Part shown: positions 1-7,500 of the stretch, piece by piece
How positions within the stretch are numbered: the stretch's first letter is position 1
How the letters are laid out: each line of letters starts with the position of its first letter
Assembly (NCBI GenBank): GCA_947629905.1
Contig: CANRFM010000021.1
Coordinates: 1-33,552, forward strand
Length of the DNA stretch: 33,552 nucleotides
Reading direction: 5' to 3'
Origin: an uncultured Clostridia bacterium
GTDB taxonomy: Bacteria > Bacillota > Clostridia > Oscillospirales > Ruminococcaceae
Translations under genes and position numbers: made by a program
The notes under the pieces: generated by a model
Database searches by the model: none
The model's input: only the letters and a program-made list of their open reading frames with translations
What the model was told of the DNA's origin: nothing

Positions 1-71
1 TTTCTCAACCGAGCGTGGCAGAGGTTCATTGGGGTACTCTTCAAATCACCCTAAAATCTATTATACGAGGA
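1..71 (+). repeat. Left copy of 71-bp terminal inverted repeat carrying an RBS
   Basis: These 71 bases are identical to the reverse complement of 33479-33549. The repeat is cut by the window edge, so its true length is at least 71 bp. It ends in GAGGA (67-71), which serves as the ribosome binding site of the gene starting at 79. Inside it is an imperfect dyad, TTGGGGT (29-35) against ACCCTAA (48-54) around a 12-nt centre, which could be a recombinase core site (inference). All three forward frames are open across most of it, while the reverse strand has stops, so it may derive from the 3' end of a gene. I see no convincing promoter in it: TATTAT at 59-64 has no -35 partner and would leave almost no leader. 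Confidence 0.97.
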
Positions 72-78
72 AAAAACC

Positions 79-465
79 ATGAAAGAACGCAATTTCACAG
101 GCTATAATGCTAAGCTGAAAGAAAATGCAAGGATGCTGCGAAAAAATATGACAAAACAGGAACGACATCTTTGGTATGATTTTTTGCGAAACTATCCGGT
201 CAAATTTTACAGGCAGCGTTCCATTGACTGGTATATCGTAGATTTTTATTGCTCAGCCGCAAAACTTGTGATAGAAATTGACGGCAGTCAGCATTATACG
301 AAAGACGGCATAGAATATGACGAAATACGGACAGAAATACTCGAACAATATGAATTACAGGTCATTCGATTTACAAACACAGAAATTGACAGGAATTTTA
401 TATGTGTTTGTGATGAGATTGATCAGATCGTAAAGGAGCGAATCTATGGGAACACTAATAAGTGA
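79..465 (+). CDS. DUF559 (Vsr-like) endonuclease-domain protein
   Basis: The 128-residue product is almost entirely a DUF559 domain, a small PD-(D/E)xK-type fold related to very-short-patch-repair endonucleases. Visible family landmarks are a helical N-terminus (KNMTKQERHLWYDFLR), the QRSIDWYIVDFYC strand pair and the acidic core VIEIDGSQHY near residues 64-73, followed by VIRFTNTEI. Members occur as free-standing proteins and in homing-type elements; the substrate here is unknown. The start follows GAGG with 8 nt spacing, and that RBS belongs to the terminal repeat. The 3' end overlaps the next gene by 20 bp, so the two are probably translated together. Lying between a recombination-type repeat and a PglX fragment, it may be a defence accessory or a mobile insertion inside pglX. 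The family call is firm, the role is not. Confidence 0.85.
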   Translation: MKERNFTGYNAKLKENARMLRKNMTKQERHLWYDFLRNYPVKFYRQRSIDWYIVDFYCSAAKLVIEIDGSQHYTKDGIEYDEIRTEILEQYELQVIRFTNTEIDRNFICVCDEIDQIVKERIYGNTNK

Positions 466-1333
466 AAAATACGCCGCATGGGAACAAGAATGCGCCGACC
501 GTTTCCAGAAATTAAAATCCAACGAGGAAGAACTCAACCGGATTTTCATAGAAATTTACGGCTTGCAGGACGAGCTGACACCCGATGTCGATGACAAGGA
601 CGTGACCGTCAGAAAAGCCGATTTACAGCGGGAAATCAAGAGCCTGATCAGCTATGCGGTGGGGTGTCTGTTCGGCAGATATTCGCTTGACTGCGACGGT
701 ATCGTCTATGCCGGCGGCGAGTGGGACGATACGAAATATAAGACCATCATCCCCGTAAAGGACAATATTTTGCCGATCTGCGATGATGATTATCTTGCAA
801 CCGATCTGACGGGGCTTTTAGTGAATTTTTTTGAAACGGTTTACGGTGAGGACACGCTCGAAGAAAACCTGAAATTCATTGCTGAAGCCCTCGGCGGAAA
901 GGGTACGCCACGGGAAATTCTGCGTAATTATTTGCTGAACGGATTTTATGCCGACCACTGCAAAATTTATCAGAAACGCCCGATCTATTGGCTGTTCAGT
1001 TCCGGCAAAAAGCACGCATTCAAGGCGCTTGTGTATATGCATCGCTGGGAGCGCACAACGGTTGCGGCAGTCCGCACAGATTACGTTCACGAATTGCAGG
1101 AACGCTACCGCACACAGCTTTCCATGCTGCGTGACCAAATCGAAACGGCAGCACCGTCCGACCGGATGAAATTAAAAAAGCAGCAGGAAAAACTGACGGG
1201 ACAGCTGGAGGAAATCAACAAATACGAAGAAAAAGTGCATCATCTTGCGGACAGCATGATCGATATTGACCTTGATGACGGCGTGAAGGTCAATTATGCA
1301 AAATTTGCCGATATTTTGGAGAAGATCAAATGA
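446..1333 (+). CDS. pglX: Detached C-terminal domain of BREX methyltransferase PglX
   Basis: The 295 residues match the C-terminal quarter of PglX (BrxX), the BREX adenine methyltransferase of about 1200 residues. Recognisable stretches are NEEELNRIFIEIYGLQDELT, KDVTVRKADLQREIKSLISY, AVGCLFGRYSLD, YAGGEW, LGGKGTPREILRNY and IYQKRPIYWLFSSGKKHAFK, then a basic coiled-coil tail. The methyltransferase motifs (including NPPY) and the target-recognition region are absent. The ATG has its own good RBS (AAAGGAG, about 8 nt upstream) and falls at the boundary between the recognition region and the helical C-terminal domain. No frame joins it to anything upstream: the same frame has stops at 80-82 and soon after. 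It is either a remnant of a broken pglX or a deliberately separate subunit. It overlaps pglZ by 4 bp (ATGA). Confidence 0.88.
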   Translation: MGTLISEKYAAWEQECADRFQKLKSNEEELNRIFIEIYGLQDELTPDVDDKDVTVRKADLQREIKSLISYAVGCLFGRYSLDCDGIVYAGGEWDDTKYKTIIPVKDNILPICDDDYLATDLTGLLVNFFETVYGEDTLEENLKFIAEALGGKGTPREILRNYLLNGFYADHCKIYQKRPIYWLFSSGKKHAFKALVYMHRWERTTVAAVRTDYVHELQERYRTQLSMLRDQIETAAPSDRMKLKKQQEKLTGQLEEINKYEEKVHHLADSMIDIDLDDGVKVNYAKFADILEKIK

Positions 1334-3903
1334 CAAAAGATGTAATTGAAAGGACTTTGTGCGAAAAATTTGCACAACCGCTGAAAGATCATTATGTGCG
1401 GAGAGTTGTTTTCTGGTTTGATTCGGAGCGGGAATTTGAATCGATTATTGACGAGATAGAAATTCCGGATGTGAAAATTCTGAAACTGACGGGTGATAAT
1501 TTTTTTGAGGCGAAAATGATTCTTTCCGAAACGGACACGGAAAGCAATTATCTTGTCTACGATCCGAACCGCTACAAACAGCGTGAGGATAATTGGCTGC
1601 GGGATATTCAGCGATACAGCGAGGAATTTCGGGCTGATTTAATTTCTATTCAAATGGATGAACTGCATATTCCGCAAACAACACAACTCCGCCGTGCGAT
1701 GCGGCATTATCCTAATTTTTTCGAGAGTAAAGACCGGGTGACAAAGCTGTCTGCATTCGATACAAAATATGAAAATCCGGGGCAGCTTCATATTGATATT
1801 ATGGCGGTTCTATGCGGTACGAAATATAATACAGTCCATGGCGTTTTGCGGGCAATTCTTTGCGATGCACTCTATCACGAGGAAAGCGAGTGCCTTGCAC
1901 GAATTAAAAAATACGGCAGTATGCAGGCTTTGCAGGAAATGACGGCACAATATACAGGTTATTCCGGGAATGATTTTATTCCGGAAGATCTTGCGGATCA
2001 TATTTTTCTGACTGCATTTTCGGCAGTCGGTGATGACAAAATTTTGTCAGGTCTGGAACAATGGATCTCCCCCGAAAATCAACCCGCCTGCTATGCGCTT
2101 ATTGACGAGTGGAATAATTCAGACGAGAGAGAAAAATTATTTGATATTGCGGAGGATATTTCCGAGCGAATGCGTCTGACAGAACGCCTGAAAAAGCTCG
2201 AAATAGTGCAATTACTTAAATGCGACAGTCTGCCTTGTATGGATGAAGTCATCATCGGCAGATTCTTACAGGAGATCAGCGAAAATGTGATCAAGACGGA
2301 AGAAATTCTGAACGCTGTTGAATGCCGCCGCACCTCAAAATGGTATGACCGTTATGCGCATTTGTATAACGGCTTGTATTATATTGCAAAAATGCAGGAA
2401 TTTTACCATGTTCATATCAGCGGATTTCATTTGGGGACTTATAAGGCATTCTGGGATGCCTATACAAAAGAGCTGTTTGTGATGGACACCTATTACAGAC
2501 GGCTTCATCTTTATTTCCGGAAGAGCATGGTAAGTGATTCCGGCTTGCTCGATGACCTGTTCAAGAGTGCCATTATTACAGCGGAAAATATTTATGTCAA
2601 TTGGTATTTGAACGAGTTGAACAGCGGGTGGTATTTACAAATTCAGGACTGTTTTTCAAATCATTTTGCATTAAAAAATATTCCTGCACAGGCTGATTTT
2701 TATAAAAACACGGTTGCACCTGTTTCACATGACAGTAGGGTATTTGTCATTATTTCCGATGCTTTGCGTTACGAAGTGGCAGCGGAGCTTTCAGAAAAAT
2801 TGGTGCAGGAAACGAACGGCACAGCGACCCTGACAGCAATGCTTTCGGCATTTCCGAGTATCACAAAATTTGGTATGGCAGCACTTTTGCCCCACAAAGA
2901 AATATCGCTCACAAGCGAACTGAAACCGCTGTGCGACGGACTTTCCACCGAGGGGACAGAAAACAGGGAACAGATATTAAAAAAAGCAGGTCAGAAAAAT
3001 TGCGCCGTGACTTATGAAAAACTGATGCAGTTAAAACAAACACAGCGACGGGAATTGATCAGCGGTGCGGATGTTGTATATATTTATCATAATACAATAG
3101 ATGCTGTCGGCGATAAGCTGAATACCGAAAATCAGGTCTTTGATGCCTGTTTGGATGCAATAGAGGAGCTAAAAAACCTTGTACGCCTGATCATCAATTC
3201 CATGAACGGTTCTAATATTATTATTACCGCAGACCATGGTTTTTTGTATTCTCATGAACCGCTGAAAGAGGGAGAAAAAATCGACACGAGCCTTGTTTCA
3301 GGGAACATTCTGGAAACCGGACGGAGATATATACTTGCCGATGCACAGAGCAGTTCGGATATTCTCCTGTCCATACCAATGGACAAATACGCTGTAAATC
3401 TGACAGGCTACAGCCCTTATGAATGCATTCGCATCCGGAAGCAGGGCGGCGGCAGTCATTTTGTACATGGCGGTGCATCTTTACAGGAATGCTGTGTGCC
3501 GGTTATTCTGTTCAAGAATATCTCCAAAAATTCCAAGAAATTTGTGGACAGAAAGAAAGCACGTGTAAAACTGATCAGCATGACGAGAAGGGTCAGCAAC
3601 AATTTCTTCTCCCTTGATTTTCTACAGACAGAAGCAGTCTCCGGCAAAACCATTCCGGCTGAATATGAAGTTTATCTGTGCGATAAAATGTCAGTTCCTG
3701 TGAGCGATGTGCAACGCCTGATCGCTGACAAATCGGGAGAACCGCAGGATCGAGTAACGAAATTGAGATTTACACTGAAAAGTGTTGATTTTGACAGAAA
3801 AGCTGCATATTATCTGAATGTTGTTGATAAGGAAACAGGCACAGTAGTAGAACATACTGAATTTTCGATCCACATTGCATTTGCAAATGATTTTGATTTT
3901 TAG
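1330..3903 (+). CDS. pglZ: BREX protein PglZ (alkaline-phosphatase-like)
   Basis: This 857-residue protein is a type-1 BREX PglZ at its normal length. PglZ is a cytoplasmic member of the alkaline phosphatase superfamily and is needed for phage restriction in BREX. The N-terminal part contains the characteristic VFWFDSEREFESII and YLVYDPNRYKQREDNWLRDI segments. The metal-binding core is present: IISDALRYEVAAEL around residue 475 (Asp of the nucleophile/metal site) and ITADHGFLYSHEPL around residue 632. The start codon overlaps the stop of the PglX fragment (ATGA), so translation is coupled. In canonical type-1 BREX operons brxL follows pglZ; here it does not. The reading frame is intact with no frameshift. 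Base composition is AT-richer than the housekeeping genes further right, as expected of acquired DNA. Confidence 0.95.
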   Translation: MTKDVIERTLCEKFAQPLKDHYVRRVVFWFDSEREFESIIDEIEIPDVKILKLTGDNFFEAKMILSETDTESNYLVYDPNRYKQREDNWLRDIQRYSEEFRADLISIQMDELHIPQTTQLRRAMRHYPNFFESKDRVTKLSAFDTKYENPGQLHIDIMAVLCGTKYNTVHGVLRAILCDALYHEESECLARIKKYGSMQALQEMTAQYTGYSGNDFIPEDLADHIFLTAFSAVGDDKILSGLEQWISPENQPACYALIDEWNNSDEREKLFDIAEDISERMRLTERLKKLEIVQLLKCDSLPCMDEVIIGRFLQEISENVIKTEEILNAVECRRTSKWYDRYAHLYNGLYYIAKMQEFYHVHISGFHLGTYKAFWDAYTKELFVMDTYYRRLHLYFRKSMVSDSGLLDDLFKSAIITAENIYVNWYLNELNSGWYLQIQDCFSNHFALKNIPAQADFYKNTVAPVSHDSRVFVIISDALRYEVAAELSEKLVQETNGTATLTAMLSAFPSITKFGMAALLPHKEISLTSELKPLCDGLSTEGTENREQILKKAGQKNCAVTYEKLMQLKQTQRRELISGADVVYIYHNTIDAVGDKLNTENQVFDACLDAIEELKNLVRLIINSMNGSNIIITADHGFLYSHEPLKEGEKIDTSLVSGNILETGRRYILADAQSSSDILLSIPMDKYAVNLTGYSPYECIRIRKQGGGSHFVHGGASLQECCVPVILFKNISKNSKKFVDRKKARVKLISMTRRVSNNFFSLDFLQTEAVSGKTIPAEYEVYLCDKMSVPVSDVQRLIADKSGEPQDRVTKLRFTLKSVDFDRKAAYYLNVVDKETGTVVEHTEFSIHIAFANDFDF

Positions 3904-3914
3904 GATGGATGCTT

Positions 3915-4133
3915 ATGAAAACAAGAAAATATAAAGTCAAGGGTGGAATAGGCGGGTCTTGGGTAACATTACAGGGAAAGACCAAGCGAGAAGTACAAGC
4001 AAAGCGTGACCGTGAAGGCAGGGAAGCCTTACGTTCAATCGCTGCTGTTGGCTCTATTGGGGTAAAGCTTCTGCTCACCCCTGATAAGAAAAAACGAACC
4101 AATCGTTACAGGGATTTGCATAAACGGAAATGA
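3915..4133 (+). CDS. Small basic protein downstream of pglZ, unknown function
   Basis: The product is about 72 residues, very rich in Lys and Arg, with a short Gly-rich strand (KGGIGGSWVTLQG), the segment KTKREVQAKRDREG, a hydrophobic centre (SIAAVGSIGVKLLL) and a basic tail. I do not recognise the family. KTKREVQA faintly recalls the arm-binding domains of tyrosine integrases, but the protein is too short to press this. The chosen ATG lies 7 nt after AGGATGG; an ATG at 3909 is also in frame. It starts 11 bp after the pglZ stop on the same strand, so it is probably the last gene of the BREX transcript, in the place where brxL would be expected. Confidence 0.55.
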   Translation: MKTRKYKVKGGIGGSWVTLQGKTKREVQAKRDREGREALRSIAAVGSIGVKLLLTPDKKKRTNRYRDLHKRK

Positions 4134-4249
4134 GCATTCCTGTATGTAACACTGTTTTTGCACTCCGCTCGAAGCTGCAAAGCTCGCTTTGGGAGTCGAC
4201 AGAACTTAACAAAATTCTGCCAAGGCTCACTGAATAGACTTTTAGGAAA

Positions 4250-4517
4250 ATGAGAATGAATTATGACATTACTGAAAAACACGAAAAGTATCCTTGTCAA
4301 GGTTTGGTCAAGGGTATGAATCAGATTCACACCCTAAGGTCGCATTTCACGACGGAAATACAATTCAGGTCGGTGGGGTCGATTTTACCGACCTCATCAA
4401 CGGGCACTGCACCTGCTTACACGAGGAAAGGATGCCATGCCGTCCGATATGACAGTGAATTGGACACCCAAAACGGCTATAGCAAGCCAACAAGACATCC
4501 AGACACCTGAAAGGTAA
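4250..4517 (+). other. Overlapping micro-ORFs, probable mobile-element remnant
   Basis: This stretch is open in several frames and the pieces join by ATGA overlaps. An 18-residue ORF at 4263-4319 ends in TGA overlapping an ATG at 4316, which opens a frame running to 4510. A third frame, open from 4276 to 4452 but lacking an early start, reads plausibly as protein (HDGNTIQVGGVDFTDLINGH) and ends in a TGA overlapping the ATG of a 22-residue ORF at 4449-4517 (NWTPKTAIASQQDIQTPER at its end). Such coupled tiny genes are typical of integrative-element DNA, and the lack of a start suggests decay. No function is assigned. The adjacent 4134-4249 holds no convincing gene, only short dyads such as CAGAA/TTCTG. 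Confidence 0.4.
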
Positions 4518-4641
4518 GTCGCTATTATATATATATTATATTATTCTATATTTTATTTTTTGTTTGCATATATGAAAAATATAGTATAATATATATAATA
4601 TAATGGTGTCTGGGTGTATTATTGGCTTGCTATAGCCATTT
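4471..4641. repeat. 171-bp palindrome: 37-bp imperfect inverted repeats around an AT core
   Basis: The left arm 4471-4507 and the right arm 4605-4641 are inverted copies matching at 33 of 37 positions, with GGCTATAGCAAGCCAA identical in both. The 97-bp centre is almost pure A+T and itself largely self-complementary (runs of TATATATA and ATATAATA). The whole unit could form a cruciform or a very long hairpin. Candidate roles are a miniature inverted-repeat element, a plasmid or ICE replication or transfer origin, or a transcription barrier at the edge of the accessory segment. Both arms encode the peptide AIASQ when read inward, the left as part of the 22-residue ORF. No target-site duplication is obvious. 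Confidence 0.8.
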
Positions 4642-4819
4642 CATGGCGTATAAAAAGATGTATGAAAGACGGGCAAGGTGTAATACGTACCGCTGATATG
4701 TAAAACTGCCAAAATGACAGTTTTGCAATGCCTGAAAGGGGGCAGCGTTTCACGACTCCCTTTGGCGGAATACAAAACCCCACAACAAAACAGTATCCAG
4801 AAAAACAGAACAATAAAGA
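4642..4819. other. Gene-poor stretch, no convincing gene
   Basis: Between the palindrome and the terminator I see only short open frames on both strands (about 40 residues forward from 4712, about 64 reverse), none with good coding character or a strong RBS. A small hairpin, AAAACTG/CAGTTTT, lies near 4703-4723. The segment is probably further mobile-element debris. Confidence 0.4.
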
Positions 4820-4859
4820 GTGTCAATCTCCAATAAAACGGAGACTGACACCCTTTTTA
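4820..4859 (+). terminator. Rho-independent terminator
   Basis: GTGTCAATCTCC pairs with GGAGACTGACAC (one A-C mismatch) around an 8-nt loop, followed by CCTTTTTATTTT. It closes the accessory segment before the secreted-protein gene. Confidence 0.85.
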
Positions 4860-4939
4860 TTTTCATATAGCCTTTAATGCTGCTTTTCGAGGTCTGTTTA
4901 TGACTGTATAGAATTATTAAAAAACATCATAAAATGTGC

Positions 4940-4968
4940 TTTACAAACTGGCCGGAAAGTGGTATAAT
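4940..4968 (+). promoter_or_regulatory. Sigma-A promoter of the LRR/dockerin gene
   Basis: TTTACA (4940-4945) and TATAAT (4963-4968) are separated by 17 bp, about 56 bp upstream of the start codon at 5025. Confidence 0.85.
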
Positions 4969-5024
4969 AAAATAAGAGAGGCACTTTTCCAAAGTAAAGT
5001 CAAAAAATGACTGGAGGTAATGAC

Positions 5025-6611
5025 ATGAAGAAAAGACTGTTTTCATTTGTTTCGGCTATGACGTTCTGCTTTACAGTACTGCCGTTTTATGCAGCTGCAG
5101 AGGACACCAACGATGATCAATTTGCATTATCCTCCCATTTGGATGAAACATTTTCCAAAAGGCATGAAACCTCAGAAGTCGATGAAAGCCTTTTTGACAA
5201 ATTTCTCAAATACAGCTTGCTTGTCACTGATAAAAATGCTTTATCTGCGGAGGAACTTGCGTTGTGTCACAAAATTTTTGAGACGGAACGCACGTATATG
5301 CCATACATCACCTGCCCCTATGCCCGTGAGACCATAAAAAACGGCACAGCGTCTCCACGTATTTCCACGGATAATGAAAGACTGCTTGCTGCAATGGGAG
5401 ATCCTTACGGAAACTATCATGTGGAATATACTGACTATCAGCCCGACATAGCTTATGAACCTTTTGATTACAATTTTGGCTCCATGTCGGAATACTGGTG
5501 CGACAACAGCGGTATGGAACGTGTGATCTGTGATTATACTGTAGGACAAGGTCCAGTCTACGAAAAGCGTTTCAACGAAAAGCCTGACTGGGATGAAATG
5601 GACAGACTTGTTCTGCTTTGCTGGGCAGGAGGAGATCTGATCGAACATGACGGTACCTATTCGTATGAGGGCTATATTGACGGGATCAGATTCAGAGATC
5701 TCCTTAATTCTGAGAAGTTTCTCACATCGGATATATGGGTATATCAGCTTCTGGAGGACGGCTCGGCATATATTATTGACTGCGATCTTCCTGAAAGCAG
5801 CAATGCAGAGCCTATTGAAGAACCTTTCGTGCTGCCGGAGGAGCTGGACGGTCATGCAGTTTACGGAATCGGAAATGATGTTCTGAGCAGAACAGGTATC
5901 ACAAAGCTTGTTGTGCCTGAGAATTATAAGTACGTGGGATTTTCTTTGGATATGGAGTATCTGAAAGAAGCCGAGGTAAATGCGCCTGAACTGATTTTGA
6001 GCTGTTTTTTGTGGGATTGTCCTGCTTTAGAAACTGTTACGCTGAATGTAAAATCTATCGGGAGCCATGCGATGCCGGGCTGTGATAATTTAACAACACT
6101 AAAAATCAAAAGTGCCGGGGGGATCGATCCGGATGCCTTTTCAAATCTGCCGTCTTTGCGTGAAGTAACGCTCCCTGAAAACCTCAGATACATCGGACAG
6201 GATGCCTTTGTAAATACCGCTGTGACGGAGCTTGCCATTCCCGAAAGCGTGGAAATCGTTGGTGCGCTGAAAAATCCGTATATAGATATGCACGAGCTGA
6301 TCGATCCGCTCACAGCCGATCTGATACAAATTGCCGATGCGGATTGCGTAATTAAATCCTATTACAACACCGAAGCCCACCGCTATGCAATTGCAAATCA
6401 TTACACATTTTCACCATTGGATGCTATTCCGCATGGCGATGTAAACGGCGATAATTCGTTTAACATTGCCGATATGGTTGCGCTGCAAAAGTGGCTGCTT
6501 TCTTCTCCCGACACAAAATTTTCTGACTGGAAAGCGGCTGATCTTTGTGAAGATGGCATCATTGACGTATTCGACCTTGCCATGATGAAACAGGCATTGC
6601 TCGGCAAATAA
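5025..6611 (+). CDS. Secreted leucine-rich-repeat protein with C-terminal dockerin
   Basis: The ATG at 5025 follows TGGAGG at 6-7 nt spacing and opens a clear signal peptide (MKKRLFSFVSAMTF, cleavage probably after YAAA); an in-frame ATG at 5007 lies upstream of that RBS and is less likely. The mature protein has an N-terminal region of about 240 residues that I do not recognise, then LRR_5/BspA-type repeats (ALETVTLNVKSIGSHAMPGC, LREVTLPENLRYIGQDAF), and ends in a type I dockerin: GDVNGDNSFNIADMVALQKW and a second, more divergent EF-like half (AADLCEDGIIDVFDLAMM). Dockerins bind cohesins on scaffoldins, so it is probably displayed on a cellulosome-like complex, perhaps as an adhesion or binding component rather than an enzyme. 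It is a single gene with its own promoter and terminator. Confidence 0.9.
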   Translation: MKKRLFSFVSAMTFCFTVLPFYAAAEDTNDDQFALSSHLDETFSKRHETSEVDESLFDKFLKYSLLVTDKNALSAEELALCHKIFETERTYMPYITCPYARETIKNGTASPRISTDNERLLAAMGDPYGNYHVEYTDYQPDIAYEPFDYNFGSMSEYWCDNSGMERVICDYTVGQGPVYEKRFNEKPDWDEMDRLVLLCWAGGDLIEHDGTYSYEGYIDGIRFRDLLNSEKFLTSDIWVYQLLEDGSAYIIDCDLPESSNAEPIEEPFVLPEELDGHAVYGIGNDVLSRTGITKLVVPENYKYVGFSLDMEYLKEAEVNAPELILSCFLWDCPALETVTLNVKSIGSHAMPGCDNLTTLKIKSAGGIDPDAFSNLPSLREVTLPENLRYIGQDAFVNTAVTELAIPESVEIVGALKNPYIDMHELIDPLTADLIQIADADCVIKSYYNTEAHRYAIANHYTFSPLDAIPHGDVNGDNSFNIADMVALQKWLLSSPDTKFSDWKAADLCEDGIIDVFDLAMMKQALLGK

Positions 6612-6617
6612 CGACAA

Positions 6618-6648
6618 CCCCCACAAGTAAAATTTGTGGGGGAATTTT
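6618..6648 (+). terminator. Terminator after the LRR/dockerin gene
   Basis: CCCCCACAA (6618-6626) pairs with TTGTGGGGG (6634-6642), followed by AATTTTCTGTTT. It sits 6 bp past the stop codon. Confidence 0.88.
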
Positions 6649-6714
6649 CTGTTTCACGAAACAAGCCCGGGCATCATCACGCCGGGAGCAAAACAGATTT
6701 TTCCCATAATGCCA

Positions 6715-6743
6715 TTGACTTGAACCGGATTATGTGCTATAAT
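6715..6743 (+). promoter_or_regulatory. Sigma-A promoter of the membrane protein/VWA operon
   Basis: TTGACT (6715-6720) and TATAAT (6738-6743) with a 17-bp spacer, 46 bp before the TTG start at 6790. Confidence 0.88.
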
Positions 6744-6789
6744 AAATAGGGATCCGAAACGGATGCCGCTAACACAGGAGGTGCATGGT

Positions 6790-7479
6790 TTGAAAAAGGA
6801 AACAGTCATCGGGCTTGCGGGGTTCAATCTGCTCTTTGCCGTGGCGGAGATCATCCTGTTTTCCGTGCTGCGGGACACCGGCGCAAAGGCGGTCGCTATG
6901 CTGCTTGCCGGGATCATCAGCTTTGCCGTGTTCGTGGCGGTGAATTACTGCATTTTCACCTTTGTCGGCAGACGAAAGCCCGTCCGCACCAGCAAGCTCA
7001 AGGATGTACAGGACTACCGGGATGCACTGGAAGACTGGATCAGCAAGCAGAACCCGTTCAACAATGAACTGCGGCAGGCAATTCACCAGCTTGACCTGTT
7101 CTATCAGAAAAAGACTGCCCTGAAAGAGCTGCTTGGCGACGATGCCAAGGAAGAAAACCCCTTCCTCTCCGTGAGCAATGACGTGCAGAGCTGCCTTTTT
7201 TCCAATATGAAAAAGCTCCTCAACCGCATGACGATCATGGACATGGCAGATCATTCCCGCATCCCGATGCACAATGAATATATCCAGCATATCCTGTCAC
7301 AGAACAAGCAATTGCTTTCCCAGTATGATAACCTGATCATTGAAATTTCCCAGATCGGCGACTCGAAGGATCTCGGGAGCTTAGATCTGGAAAATATCAC
7401 CGAAGCGCTCCGGGAACTGCGGGATGAGCAGCACCCGGAAAGCGGCACGGTACAGCAGAGCGCACAGGAAGAAGCCTGA
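6790..7479 (+). CDS. Two-TM membrane protein with cytoplasmic coiled-coil domain
   Basis: I assign the start to TTG at 6790 because AGGAGG lies about 8 nt upstream; the in-frame ATG at 6763 precedes that RBS. The roughly 229-residue product has two N-terminal membrane helices (TVIGLAGFNLLFAVAEIILF and a second from AVAMLLAGIISFAVFVAVNY), a short basic linker (GRRKPVRTSK), and then about 160 charged helical residues expected in the cytoplasm. I do not recognise a named family. It is transcribed just ahead of the VWA protein gene (21-bp gap) and presumably works with it at the membrane. Confidence 0.75.
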   Translation: MKKETVIGLAGFNLLFAVAEIILFSVLRDTGAKAVAMLLAGIISFAVFVAVNYCIFTFVGRRKPVRTSKLKDVQDYRDALEDWISKQNPFNNELRQAIHQLDLFYQKKTALKELLGDDAKEENPFLSVSNDVQSCLFSNMKKLLNRMTIMDMADHSRIPMHNEYIQHILSQNKQLLSQYDNLIIEISQIGDSKDLGSLDLENITEALRELRDEQHPESGTVQQSAQEEA

Positions 7480-7500
7480 GCCGCAGAAAGGATGGCAGAT

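Noticed and set aside
59-64. TATTAT inside the terminal repeat as a -10 box
   Set aside because: No -35 at a usable distance, and the transcript would start at or after the RBS; the promoter is more likely upstream, outside the window.
4619-4813. Minus-strand ORF of 64 codons
   Set aside because: No RBS and an unusual hydrophobic composition; it starts near the terminator and ends in the palindrome arm. Left as part of the gene-poor stretch.
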